Assembly (NCBI GenBank): GCA_946558695.1 | Contig: CAMNTQ010000023.1 | Coordinates: 1-51,058 of the forward strand | DNA: 51,058 bases | Direction of reading: 5' to 3' | DNA from: an uncultured Lachnospiraceae bacterium | Lineage (GTDB): Bacteria > Bacillota > Clostridia > Lachnospirales > Lachnospiraceae | In this document: piece after piece, positions 42,809 to 51,058 of the stretch | Layout of the letters: each line of letters opens with the position of its first letter | How positions within the stretch are numbered: position 1 is the stretch's first letter | The notes under the pieces: model-generated | The model's database searches: none | The model's input: only the letters and a program-made list of their open reading frames with translations | What the model was told of the DNA's origin: nothing | Made by a program: the position numbers and the translations under genes

Positions 42809-45184
42809 ATGAACAAAAAGACATTACTAAAGTTAGAATATAATAAAATCATAGATTTACTTATGGAACATGCGTCTTCCATAAGCGGCAAAGAGCGCTG
42901 CAAAAAGCTGAAGCCCAAAACGGACATTGAGGAAATAAGAACCGCCCAAGAACAGACCTCGGCTGCATTTTCAAGAATCGTGAAAAGAGGCCGTCCCTCA
43001 TTCAGCGGATGTAACCCGGTCAATGATTCCTTAAAGAGGCTGGAGATAGCAGGTACTCTTGGGAGCGGCGAACTTCTGCGTATCTGCAAGCTGTTAGAAT
43101 GTGCGGGGCGCGCGAAATCCTACGGGCGGCATGACAATGCTGACGAAGGCGAAGACTGTCTCGATATTTTTTTCTCCCGCCTTGAACCAGTCAGCCCCTT
43201 GTCCGCAGAAATTCGCAGGTGCATATTGGAAGAGGATGAGTTAAACGATGACGCAAGTCCAAACCTCAAGCATATCCGCCGTTCCATAGGACAAATGAAC
43301 GACAGGGTACATTCTACTCTTACCGGTCTTGTGAACGGTTCTTTAAGAACCTATCTTCAAGACGCAATCATTACCATGCGCGGGGAGCGTTACTGTATTC
43401 CTGTAAAAGCGGAATACAGAAGTCAGGTTCCCGGCATGATCCATGATCAGTCTTCCACCGGCTCCACTCTTTTTATCGAACCGATGGCAGTGGTAAAGCT
43501 CAATAATGATCTAAAGGAACTTTATGCAAAAGAGCAGGAAGAGATACAAGTAATTCTCGCACGTCTGAGCGCGGATGCAGCAGAACATACGGATACGATC
43601 CGCAGCAATTACTCGATTCTCTCGGAACTTGATTTTATATTTGCCAAAGGCGCTCTTGCCCTTGATATGAATGCAAGTATGCCCATCTTTAATACGGAAG
43701 GACGAATCCGCATACGAGAGGGGCGGCACCCTCTGCTTGAGAAAAAATCCGTCGTTCCTATCACCGTAACTTTGGGAGATACTTTTGACCTTCTAATCGT
43801 CACGGGACCGAATACCGGCGGAAAGACCGTATCTTTAAAGACGGTAGGGCTGTTCACTCTGATGGGACAGTCGGGACTTCACATTCCGGCTCTTGACCGC
43901 TCTGAGCTTGCCGTTTTCCATGATGTGTACGCAGATATCGGCGATGAGCAGAGTATTGAACAAAGCTTGAGCACTTTCTCTTCGCACATGACGAATATTG
44001 TGTCATTTTTAAAGCACGTGGATGAACATTCCCTTGTTCTTTTTGATGAGCTGGGCGCAGGAACCGATCCGACAGAAGGCGCCGCACTTGCTGCAGCGAT
44101 TTTAAACCACCTGCATGTACGCGGCATCCGAACAATGGCTACCACTCATTATAGCGAACTGAAAGTATATGCCCTTTCTACAGAAGGGGTAGAGAATGCC
44201 TGCTGTGAATTCAACGTAGAGACACTGCGCCCTACTTACCATCTTTTAATCGGTATTCCGGGAAAAAGCAATGCATTTGCAATCGCAGGAAAGCTGGGAC
44301 TTCCGCAGGAAATTATCAACGAGGCAAAGACACAGCTCAGCGAGCAGGACGAATCCTTTGAAGATTTGCTGACAGACCTTGAATCCAGCCGCCGCACCAT
44401 TGAAAAAGAACAATCCGAAATCGCCGCTTATAAGCGGGAATTAGAAGCGCTAAAACTGGAAGCCAGAAAAAAACAGGAGAAATTGGAAGAACAGAAAGAA
44501 CGGATCTTAAGAGAGGCCCACGAAAAAGCCCACGAAATATTGGCAGAAGCAAAGGAAACTGCAGACGAGACGATGCGTAATTTCCACAAATTCGGCAGAG
44601 AGAACATCTCCGTCTCCGAGATGGAACGGGAACGGGAAAAAATCCGAAAGAAAATGGAGGCGGCACGCTCCGGCATGGCTAAGGAACCCCACAAGCCTCA
44701 TAAACAGCACAAAGCCAGCGACTTTAAGCTTGGCGAATCTGTCAGAGTGCTGAGCATGAATCTGAATGGAACGGTTAATTCCCTGCCGGATTCCAAAGGA
44801 AATGTAACTGTGCAGATGGGAATCTTACGCTCACAGGTTCACATTTCCGACTTGGAGATTATCGAAGAAAAGCCTTCTTATATGCAGAAAACCGCCAGTC
44901 ACACGAGAAAGGGCAAAGTAAAGATGAACAAAGCCCTCTCGGTCAGCACGGAAATCAATCTTCTCGGCAAGACAGTTGACGAGGCGATCGCTGAGCTGGA
45001 CAAATATCTCGACGATGCAAGTCTCGCACACTTAAGCTCTGTGCGTATTGTACACGGCAAAGGAACTGGCGCGCTGCGTTCCGGTATTCACACTTACCTG
45101 AAGCGTCAAAAACATGTCAAGTCTTTTCGTCTCGGCGCTTTCGGCGAAGGCGATGCAGGTGTGACGATTGCAGAGTTAAGATAA
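42809..45184 (+). CDS. mutS2: MutS2 family endonuclease/ribosome rescue ATPase
   Basis: A 791-residue MutS2. The MutS core has Walker A GPNTGGKT (333-340) and Walker B LFDELGAGTDP with Asp-Glu at 413-414. A long Lys/Glu-rich coiled coil follows (about 500-620), then a KOW-like segment, and a C-terminal Smr domain (about 712-791) with INLLGKTVDEA and IVHGKGTGALR. MutS2 suppresses recombination and, in Bacillus, resolves collided ribosomes with its Smr domain. It diverges from the HtrA-like gene and is followed by a two-component pair 12 bases later, an arrangement that suggests one transcript. Confidence 0.95.
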   Translation: MNKKTLLKLEYNKIIDLLMEHASSISGKERCKKLKPKTDIEEIRTAQEQTSAAFSRIVKRGRPSFSGCNPVNDSLKRLEIAGTLGSGELLRICKLLECAGRAKSYGRHDNADEGEDCLDIFFSRLEPVSPLSAEIRRCILEEDELNDDASPNLKHIRRSIGQMNDRVHSTLTGLVNGSLRTYLQDAIITMRGERYCIPVKAEYRSQVPGMIHDQSSTGSTLFIEPMAVVKLNNDLKELYAKEQEEIQVILARLSADAAEHTDTIRSNYSILSELDFIFAKGALALDMNASMPIFNTEGRIRIREGRHPLLEKKSVVPITVTLGDTFDLLIVTGPNTGGKTVSLKTVGLFTLMGQSGLHIPALDRSELAVFHDVYADIGDEQSIEQSLSTFSSHMTNIVSFLKHVDEHSLVLFDELGAGTDPTEGAALAAAILNHLHVRGIRTMATTHYSELKVYALSTEGVENACCEFNVETLRPTYHLLIGIPGKSNAFAIAGKLGLPQEIINEAKTQLSEQDESFEDLLTDLESSRRTIEKEQSEIAAYKRELEALKLEARKKQEKLEEQKERILREAHEKAHEILAEAKETADETMRNFHKFGRENISVSEMEREREKIRKKMEAARSGMAKEPHKPHKQHKASDFKLGESVRVLSMNLNGTVNSLPDSKGNVTVQMGILRSQVHISDLEIIEEKPSYMQKTASHTRKGKVKMNKALSVSTEINLLGKTVDEAIAELDKYLDDASLAHLSSVRIVHGKGTGALRSGIHTYLKRQKHVKSFRLGAFGEGDAGVTIAELR

Positions 45185-45196
45185 CAGGAGGAAATT

Positions 45197-45901
45197 ATGG
45201 TTAACAAACAAAAAATATTAATCGTAGACGATGACGAAAACATTGCGGAGCTTATCTCTCTCTACCTGACGAAAGAGTGCTTTGATACTATGACCGTCAA
45301 TGACGGAGAACAGGCGCTGGTAGCATATGATACCTACCAGCCGAACCTGATCCTTCTCGACCTTATGCTTCCGGGCATTGACGGTTATCAGGTCTGCCGT
45401 GAACTACGCACCCGCTCTAATGTGCCGATTATCATGCTCTCTGCCAAAGGCGAGATTTTTGACAAAGTTCTCGGATTAGAACTGGGCGCGGACGACTACA
45501 TTATGAAGCCTTTTGATTCAAAAGAGATGGTTGCCCGGGTGAAAGCTGTGCTTCGGCGCTATCATGCAGTCCCCAAAGCTGAAACGCCTTCTGCCGATAA
45601 AGGAAAATGCGTAGAATACCCGGGACTTACTGTGAATCTTACCAATTATTCCGTGATTGTTGACAACCGGAATGTGGAGATGCCTCCAAAGGAGCTGGAG
45701 CTTTTATATTTCCTTGCCTCCTCGCCAAATCAGGTGTTCACGCGCGAGCAGCTTCTAGATCAAATCTGGGGATATGAGTACATAGGCGATACTCGTACCG
45801 TGGATGTCCACATCAAGAGGCTCCGGGAGAAAATAAAAGACCACGGCGGATGGAGTCTAAGCACAGTATGGGGCATCGGTTACAAATTTGAAGTAAAATA
45901 A
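45197..45901 (+). CDS. OmpR-type response regulator
   Basis: A 234-residue response regulator. The receiver domain has acidic residues 11-13, phosphoacceptor Asp 55 in LILLDLMLPGIDG, and Lys 104 in MKPF. The C-terminal winged helix (about 135-233) carries RTVDVHIKRLREKI and the closing WGIGYKF. It starts 12 bases after mutS2 with AGGAGGAAATT, and the sensor kinase follows 19 bases later, forming a standard pair. The stimulus and targets are unknown; envelope or antibiotic stress are common for this class. Confidence 0.95.
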   Translation: MVNKQKILIVDDDENIAELISLYLTKECFDTMTVNDGEQALVAYDTYQPNLILLDLMLPGIDGYQVCRELRTRSNVPIIMLSAKGEIFDKVLGLELGADDYIMKPFDSKEMVARVKAVLRRYHAVPKAETPSADKGKCVEYPGLTVNLTNYSVIVDNRNVEMPPKELELLYFLASSPNQVFTREQLLDQIWGYEYIGDTRTVDVHIKRLREKIKDHGGWSLSTVWGIGYKFEVK

Positions 45902-45920
45902 AAGGGGATATGACAAGCAT

Positions 45921-47327
45921 ATGAAGAGCACTTTATATTTGAAGTTCATCATTATATACTTTATTTTCGGTTTCTTAAGCATCTTTACCGTAGGTGCTCT
46001 GGCTATCGGCTTATTTTCCTCACCCTTAAATCAGGCGATTGCCTCAAATCTTTACAAAGAGGCTAATCTGGTAGCTACGGACTATCTGCCTAAGTATTTT
46101 TCCGAACAGGTATCCCTATACAATGTTCACACACAGCTTGACGGAATGAAGACACACCTAGATGCGGCAGTCTGGTTTGTCGATCGGGAAGGCGGGCTCA
46201 TTACCTCTGCACAGACGGACAGCTATCCTCTCGCCCCTTTTCAGATTGATGACTTTAACCCTGCAGAAATCGGCAGTTCACAGTATTCTATCAGTGATTA
46301 CCATGGATACTTTGCGGAGGATATGATTACAGTGATCGCGCCTGTTATATATGAATATTCGCCGAAAGGCTATCTTTTGATTCACAAAAACCTGTCCGGC
46401 ACACAATATATGGAAGACTTGTTCCTCCGCACGATCTACATTACTGTTACCGTCATCTATGTGCTGTCTTTCATGATCCTGCTGGCTTTTCAGTTTTTTG
46501 TCTATCTTCCGCTGAGCAAGATTACGGAGGCAGCGACACAATACGCTTCCGGCAATCTGGATTATGAAATTCCGGTAAATACACAGGATGAGATGGGATA
46601 TCTCTCGGCTTCCTTAAACTACATGTCCTCTCAGCTTCGGGATATGGAGGACTACCAGAAGAAATTTGTGGCAAATGTATCCCATGATTTCCGCTCTCCC
46701 CTTACCTCTATCAAAGGGTATGTGGAAGCTATGGCTGACGGAACGATTCCGCCGGAGCTCCACGAAAAGTATATGAAGATTATATTATTTGAGACGGAAC
46801 GCCTGACGGATCTGACACAGGATCTGCTTACTCTGAATGAATTTGATACGAAGAATCTTCTCCTGAACCGTGAGAAATTCGATATACATGAGATGATTAA
46901 AAATGTCGCCGCCTCTTTTGAAGGCACCTGCACCCAGAAGAAGATTTCCATCGAGCTAGTCTTCGCTACCAAACATTTAGAAACAATGGCCGACAAAAGA
47001 AAGCTGCAGCAAGTGCTCTATAATCTTTTGGACAATGCGATCAAATTCAGTGATCCCGAATCCTCTATCACGATTGAAACAACAGAGCGCGGGGACAAAA
47101 TCTACACTTCCGTAAAGGATGAAGGTCCGGGCATTCCAAGAAATGCATTGAATAAAATATGGGAACGTTTTTATAAATCGGACCTCTCACGAGGCAAGGA
47201 TAAAAAAGGCACCGGTCTGGGACTTGCTATTGTTAAAGAAGCGATACAGGCACACGGTGAAAACATCAATGTAATCAGCACAGAGGGAGTCGGAACCGAG
47301 TTTATCTTCTCCCTTCCCAAAGCATAA
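45921..47327 (+). CDS. Sensor histidine kinase
   Basis: A 468-residue membrane kinase. There are two membrane segments (about 9-31 and 171-195) flanking an extracellular sensor of about 140 residues, then a HAMP domain (about 195-247). The phosphoacceptor His 255 lies in ANVSHDFRSPLTSIKGY. The ATP-binding domain has LYNLLDNAIKFS (N box), DEGPGIP (G1) and KGTGLGLAI (G2). It is paired with the OmpR-type regulator just upstream and ends at a hairpin terminator. The ligand of the sensor domain is unknown. Confidence 0.94.
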   Translation: MKSTLYLKFIIIYFIFGFLSIFTVGALAIGLFSSPLNQAIASNLYKEANLVATDYLPKYFSEQVSLYNVHTQLDGMKTHLDAAVWFVDREGGLITSAQTDSYPLAPFQIDDFNPAEIGSSQYSISDYHGYFAEDMITVIAPVIYEYSPKGYLLIHKNLSGTQYMEDLFLRTIYITVTVIYVLSFMILLAFQFFVYLPLSKITEAATQYASGNLDYEIPVNTQDEMGYLSASLNYMSSQLRDMEDYQKKFVANVSHDFRSPLTSIKGYVEAMADGTIPPELHEKYMKIILFETERLTDLTQDLLTLNEFDTKNLLLNREKFDIHEMIKNVAASFEGTCTQKKISIELVFATKHLETMADKRKLQQVLYNLLDNAIKFSDPESSITIETTERGDKIYTSVKDEGPGIPRNALNKIWERFYKSDLSRGKDKKGTGLGLAIVKEAIQAHGENINVISTEGVGTEFIFSLPKA

Positions 47328-47330
47328 ATA

Positions 47331-47370
47331 ATGCACAGGGCGCAAAAATGTCCCTGTGCATATATTTTCC
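47331..47370 (+). terminator. Terminator after the histidine kinase
   Basis: Perfect ten-base arms ATGCACAGGG (47331-47340) and CCCTGTGCAT (47352-47361) around an eleven-base loop start four bases after the TAA and are followed by ATATTTTCC. It ends the mutS2-two-component transcript. Confidence 0.75.
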
Positions 47371-47412
47371 TTCTTACTCTCAGGAAGCCATGATAGATTC
47401 TACCGTATATTC

Positions 47413-48498
47413 CTACTCTTCTGGAACTACGATCAGGTCTTTCGTATAATGATTCAATACTTCACAGCCGTCTTCCGTGATGATCACAAGATCCTCAATA
47501 CGTACGCCGATACCCTCGTCTGCAAGATAGATACCCGGCTCTACGGAAAAGCACTGTCCAACTTGAATGATATCCTCATTGACAGAAGATACATCGCCGA
47601 ACTCATGATCCTCAAGTCCGATAGAATGTCCGGTTCTGTGTGTAAAATACTCACCATACCCTTTTTCCTCGATATAATTCCTTGCCGCAAGGTCAACGTC
47701 ACACATTCTGTTGCCCGGTTTTGCAGCTTCAATACCGCGTCTGTTCGCTTCAACAACAATATCGTAAATCTCTTTCGCACGGTCGGATACTTCGCCGATA
47801 AATACCGTTCTTGTCATATCCGAAGCATAGTTGTCCTTGAAAGCGCCGATGTCAAGGATTACACAGTCGCCGCGCTTACCCTTAGAATCGTCCGTAACGT
47901 GATGCGGATCAGCTGCTCCCTTTGCATAAGCAGTAATCGGATCAAAGGATACATCCTCACAGCCAAGTTCTTTATAAATCTCACGGATCTTCTGATTCAG
48001 CTCTCTCTCTGTCAATCCCTTGGCTACCCATGGGATCAGCTTATCCATGGCGATATCGTTAAGTCTTGAAGACTCTCTCATAAGCTCCTTTTCCTTCTCA
48101 TCCTTTACCATACGGATGTAGTCAACGATCGGAGAACCATTCACAAACTTGCTTCCGCCGCCAAGTTCCTGAAGACGGATTAAGAATCTTGCCGGCCATG
48201 TCTTATCAATACCCATAACCTTATCTTTCTCCACAAATCTGCTTAAAATCTCTACACCATCCTCAATGTCATCATACCATACAAGCTCTACGCCCAAATC
48301 TTTTTCCTGCGGGAACAGCTTATTGATCACAAGCTTGTGATTACCATTCACATTCAGATATAATGCCAGTAATCTCTCTCCCGGAATAATCCATTTCCCC
48401 GTCAGATAAAAGATCGCTACCGGATCAGATATGATCATCTGCGGTACGCCTTTCTCCTCCATTGACTTTAATACTCTAGAAACCTTTCCTTGATCCAT
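47413..48498 (-). CDS. M24 family Xaa-Pro aminopeptidase-like metallopeptidase
   Basis: A 361-residue M24 peptidase (aminopeptidase P/prolidase type) that removes residues next to proline. All five metal ligands are visible: Asp in LDIGAFKDN and in SDMTRT, His in FTHRTGHSIGLEDHE, Glu in SVEPGIYL, and Glu in VRIEDLV. The N-terminal creatinase-like domain is present. The frame is open to 48552, but the ATG at 48498 follows GGGGTG at seven bases and is preferred. It lies downstream of rpoC on the same strand, but a strong terminator separates the two. It converges on the histidine kinase gene. Confidence 0.93.
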   Translation of the reverse strand: MDQGKVSRVLKSMEEKGVPQMIISDPVAIFYLTGKWIIPGERLLALYLNVNGNHKLVINKLFPQEKDLGVELVWYDDIEDGVEILSRFVEKDKVMGIDKTWPARFLIRLQELGGGSKFVNGSPIVDYIRMVKDEKEKELMRESSRLNDIAMDKLIPWVAKGLTERELNQKIREIYKELGCEDVSFDPITAYAKGAADPHHVTDDSKGKRGDCVILDIGAFKDNYASDMTRTVFIGEVSDRAKEIYDIVVEANRRGIEAAKPGNRMCDVDLAARNYIEEKGYGEYFTHRTGHSIGLEDHEFGDVSSVNEDIIQVGQCFSVEPGIYLADEGIGVRIEDLVIITEDGCEVLNHYTKDLIVVPEE

Positions 48499-48616
48499 TT
48501 GTTTCACCCCAACCTTTCTGAAATGTTTGTGTAAATCTCCATCTTTTGTCAATCTACGCTGATTTCATTATAGACTGTAGTACAATAAAAGTCAATCCGA
48601 ATCCCCCTATCTTACA

Positions 48617-48653
48617 TAAAAAGAGATTACCCCACTCCAAGGATAATCTCTTT
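48617..48653 (-). terminator. Rho-independent terminator of rpoC
   Basis: Perfect ten-base arms AAAGAGATTA (48620-48629) and TAATCTCTTT (48644-48653), extended by two G-C pairs inside. On the minus strand the stem is followed by TTTTATG. It lies ten bases beyond the rpoC stop and ends the large ribosomal/RNA polymerase transcript. Confidence 0.85.
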
Positions 48654-48662
48654 AAAATATAC

Positions 48663-51058
48663 TTATTCTTCTGCAAAATCAAGCACCAGTTCTGATTCAT
48701 CACTGGTTTCTTCTGCATTTATCTCAGCCGGAAGTTCTTCTTCCATCTCGTCGTCACCAAAGATTATCTCATCATCCATGGCAAGCTCCGAATCCAGTCT
48801 GATATCGCGATATTTTCTCATACCTGTACCGGCCGGAATGTGCTTACCGATAATAACATTCTCTTTCAGTCCGACTAACGGATCAACTTTTCCCTTGATT
48901 GCCGCTTCGGTAAGAACCTTTGTTGTCTCCTGGAAGGATGCTGCCGACAGGAAGGAATTCGTAGCAAGAGAAGCTTTCGTAATACCAAGCATGATCTGCT
49001 CGCCGGAAGCCGGCTCTCTTCCTTCTTCTTCCAGAGCTTTGTTAATGTCCTCGAATTCGAGGATATCAACATTCGTTCCCGGCAGAAGTTCACTGTCTCC
49101 TGCTTCCTCTACGCGGATCTTCTTGAGCATCTGACGAACGATAACCTCAATGTGCTTATCGTTGATATCAACACCCTGAAGACGGTATACTCTCTGAACC
49201 TCCTGAAGCATATAATCCTGAACAGCCCTTAATCCCTTGATTCTTAAGATATCATGCGGATTCACGCTTCCTTCGGTCAACTCATCACCTGCTTCAAGCT
49301 CTGCGCCGTCCATGATCTTAATACGCGAACCGTAGGGAATCAGATATGCTTTGCTCTCTCCGGTTTCATTATTTGTGACGATGATTTCACGCTTCTTCTT
49401 TGTATCATTAATCGTCGCAGTCCCTGCAAATTCTGTAATGATCGCAAGTCCTTTAGGCTTTCTTGCCTCAAAAAGCTCCTCGACACGCGGAAGACCCTGT
49501 GTGATGTCATCACCCGCAACTCCTCCTGTATGGAAGGTACGCATCGTAAGCTGAGTACCAGGTTCCCCGATAGACTGAGCCGCGATAATACCCACTGCCT
49601 CGCCTACCTGCACCGGCTCTCCAGTCGCCATATTCGCCCCGTAGCATTTTGCACAGATACCATTGTGGGAACGGCAAGTTAGGATGGTACGGATCTTGAT
49701 TCTCTCAAGCGGATTCCCCTTCTCATCCACACCTTTCTTCATAATAAGTTCCGCGCGCTTCGGCGTTACCATATGATTCTTCTTAACAAGAACATTTCCA
49801 TCCTTATCCATGATACTCTCGCACAGATACCGTCCGGTAATACGCTCTTTAAGACTCTCTATCTCTTCATTGCCGTCCGTAAATGCTTTCACATACATTC
49901 CCGGGATCTCGTCGCCTTTCTCCACACAGTCAACCTCGTGAATAATCAACTCCTGAGACACATCAACAAGCCGTCTGGTCAGATATCCTGAATCGGCTGT
50001 ACGCAGGGCCGTATCAGAAAGACCTTTCCGCGCTCCGTGAGCCGACATGAAATATTCCAGTACATCTAATCCCTCACGGAAATTAGACTTGATCGGAAGT
50101 TCGATCGTACGTCCGGTCGTATCAGCCATAAGCCCGCGCATGCCTGCAAGCTGTTTAATCTGCTTATCGGAACCACGCGCTCCGGAATCCGCCATCATGA
50201 AGATGTTATTATATTTATCAAGACCAGAGAGCAGCGCTTCCGTAAGCGCATCGTCCGTCGCCTTCCATGTCTCTACAACTTCCTTATAACGCTCTTCTTC
50301 TGTAATGAGACCGCGCTTGAAGTTCTTTGTAATCTTATCTACCGTATCCTGCGCTTCCTGAATCATCTGCGGCTTCTGCGGCGGCACGGTCATATCTGAG
50401 ATGGATACTGTCATGGCTGCCCGCGTAGAATATTTATAGCCGATTGATTTTACGGAATCAAGCACTTCCGCCGTAGCGGTTGAGCCGTGGGTATTGATTA
50501 CCTTTTCCAAAATCTGCTTTAACTGCTTCTTTCCCACGTGGAAATCCACTTCCAAAAGCAACATATTCTCTGGATTCTCACGGTCTACAAAGCCCAGATC
50601 CTGAGGAATGATCTCGTTAAACAAAAACCTTCCGAGCGTAGACTCAATATTTCCCGTCTTTATTGAACCATCCGCAAGAGTCTTTGTGACACGTACTGTA
50701 ATTTTTGAATGAAGCGTAATCGCATTGTTCTCATATGCAAGGATTGCTTCATTCACATTCTTAAATACCTTTCCTTCTCCCTTTGCGCCCGGTCTTTCCT
50801 GTGTCAGATAATAGATGCCAAGTACCATATCTTGTGAAGGAACCGCTACCGGTCCGCCGTCCGACGGCTTTAACAGGTTGTTCGGCGAGAGCAGTAAGAA
50901 ACGGCATTCTGCCTGTGCCTCTACAGATAATGGAAGATGAACCGCCATCTGATCCCCGTCAAAGTCAGCATTATATGCCGTACATACAAGCGGATGAAGC
51001 TTGATTGCCTTACCCTCTACAAGAATCGGCTCAAATGCCTGAATACCAAGTCTGTGAA
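48663..51058 (-). CDS. rpoC: RNA polymerase beta' subunit (partial, 3' two-thirds)
   Basis: The beta' subunit of RNA polymerase; its start lies beyond the right edge. The visible 797 residues begin just before the active site and include the universal magnesium-binding NADFDGDQ (51-mer from the edge: residues about 30-36 visible), followed by MAVHLPLS. Further in, zinc-binding Cys residues lie at about 49640-49720 ([14 protein letters not shown]), then the trigger-loop region [20 protein letters not shown]. The C-terminus is acidic ([26 protein letters not shown] pattern), as in Firmicutes. No frameshift is seen. It would normally be preceded by rpoB off-window. Confidence 0.98.
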   Translation of the reverse strand, partial: HRLGIQAFEPILVEGKAIKLHPLVCTAYNADFDGDQMAVHLPLSVEAQAECRFLLLSPNNLLKPSDGGPVAVPSQDMVLGIYYLTQERPGAKGEGKVFKNVNEAILAYENNAITLHSKITVRVTKTLADGSIKTGNIESTLGRFLFNEIIPQDLGFVDRENPENMLLLEVDFHVGKKQLKQILEKVINTHGSTATAEVLDSVKSIGYKYSTRAAMTVSISDMTVPPQKPQMIQEAQDTVDKITKNFKRGLITEEERYKEVVETWKATDDALTEALLSGLDKYNNIFMMADSGARGSDKQIKQLAGMRGLMADTTGRTIELPIKSNFREGLDVLEYFMSAHGARKGLSDTALRTADSGYLTRRLVDVSQELIIHEVDCVEKGDEIPGMYVKAFTDGNEEIESLKERITGRYLCESIMDKDGNVLVKKNHMVTPKRAELIMKKGVDEKGNPLERIKIRTILTCRSHNGICAKCYGANMATGEPVQVGEAVGIIAAQSIGEPGTQLTMRTFHTGGVAGDDITQGLPRVEELFEARKPKGLAIITEFAGTATINDTKKKREIIVTNNETGESKAYLIPYGSRIKIMDGAELEAGDELTEGSVNPHDILRIKGLRAVQDYMLQEVQRVYRLQGVDINDKHIEVIVRQMLKKIRVEEAGDSELLPGTNVDILEFEDINKALEEEGREPASGEQIMLGITKASLATNSFLSAASFQETTKVLTEAAIKGKVDPLVGLKENVIIGKHIPAGTGMRKYRDIRLDSELAMDDEIIFGDDEMEEELPAEINAEETSDESELVLDFAEE

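Noticed and set aside
50948..51058. Treating the internal Met at 50948 as the rpoC start
   Set aside because: The frame continues upstream through the active-site NADFDGDQ to the window edge, so the gene is partial rather than starting there.

Overview
The window looks like a chromosome segment of a low-to-mid G+C, Gram-positive anaerobe of the Clostridia, most likely Lachnospiraceae. This is inferred from the gene repertoire (DUF1847 protein, YedE/TusA selenium-type pair, cytoplasmic-type LysM-GH18 spore hydrolase, MutS2 with Smr domain, YhaM, RlmD with a long C-terminal tail, NCS2-adenine deaminase pair) and from strong GGAGG-type ribosome binding sites. Species is not identifiable by eye. 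No rRNA, tRNA, CRISPR array or intact transposase was seen.

Layout. 1-2.6 kb: a sugar ABC transporter lipoprotein (followed by the first codons of a probable permease) diverges from an AraC-type regulator. 2.6-8.2 kb: a minus-strand run with parvulin isomerase, a Tet(M)-like ribosomal GTPase fused to a NYN nuclease domain, a DMT exporter and a DUF1847 metal protein, preceded by a VanZ-like membrane protein. 8.3-9.6 kb: TusA and YedE. 9.8-12.0 kb: DegV and citrate synthase. 12.2-15.9 kb: TetR regulator, acyl-CoA synthetase, NhaC antiporter. 16-22.2 kb: LysM-GH18 hydrolase, small proteins, nitroreductase, DMT transporter, two HD-domain proteins, purC. 22.2-24.2 kb: MFS pump and its TetR regulator with repeated operator-like palindromes. 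24.3-28.4 kb: adenine deaminase, purine permease and a divergent LysR regulator.

28.5-38.5 kb is an accessory island. Read along the minus strand it holds: an AT-rich two-gene module (a 523-aa Rossmann/methyltransferase-like protein and a 770-aa protein with two DUF262 domains), a RhuM protein, a detached RlmD C-terminal tail translationally coupled to a 105-aa protein, a KilA-N pseudogene with three lesions, a GmrSD-like DUF262-DUF1524 type IV restriction candidate, a GyrI-like remnant and TfoX. The island abuts the 3' end of rlmD. That gene carries an in-frame stop just before its own tail, so related tail sequences lie at both ends of the AT-rich half. The module at 34.5-38.4 kb is the best candidate for an undescribed anti-phage system.

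38.7-51 kb returns to core genes: rlmD, yhaM, an HtrA-like protein whose catalytic residues look lost, mutS2, an OmpR/histidine kinase pair, an M24 aminopeptidase and the 3' part of rpoC, which ends in a strong terminator. Several start codons were moved inward from the longest frame because a good ribosome binding site precedes the inner codon; these are noted per gene.
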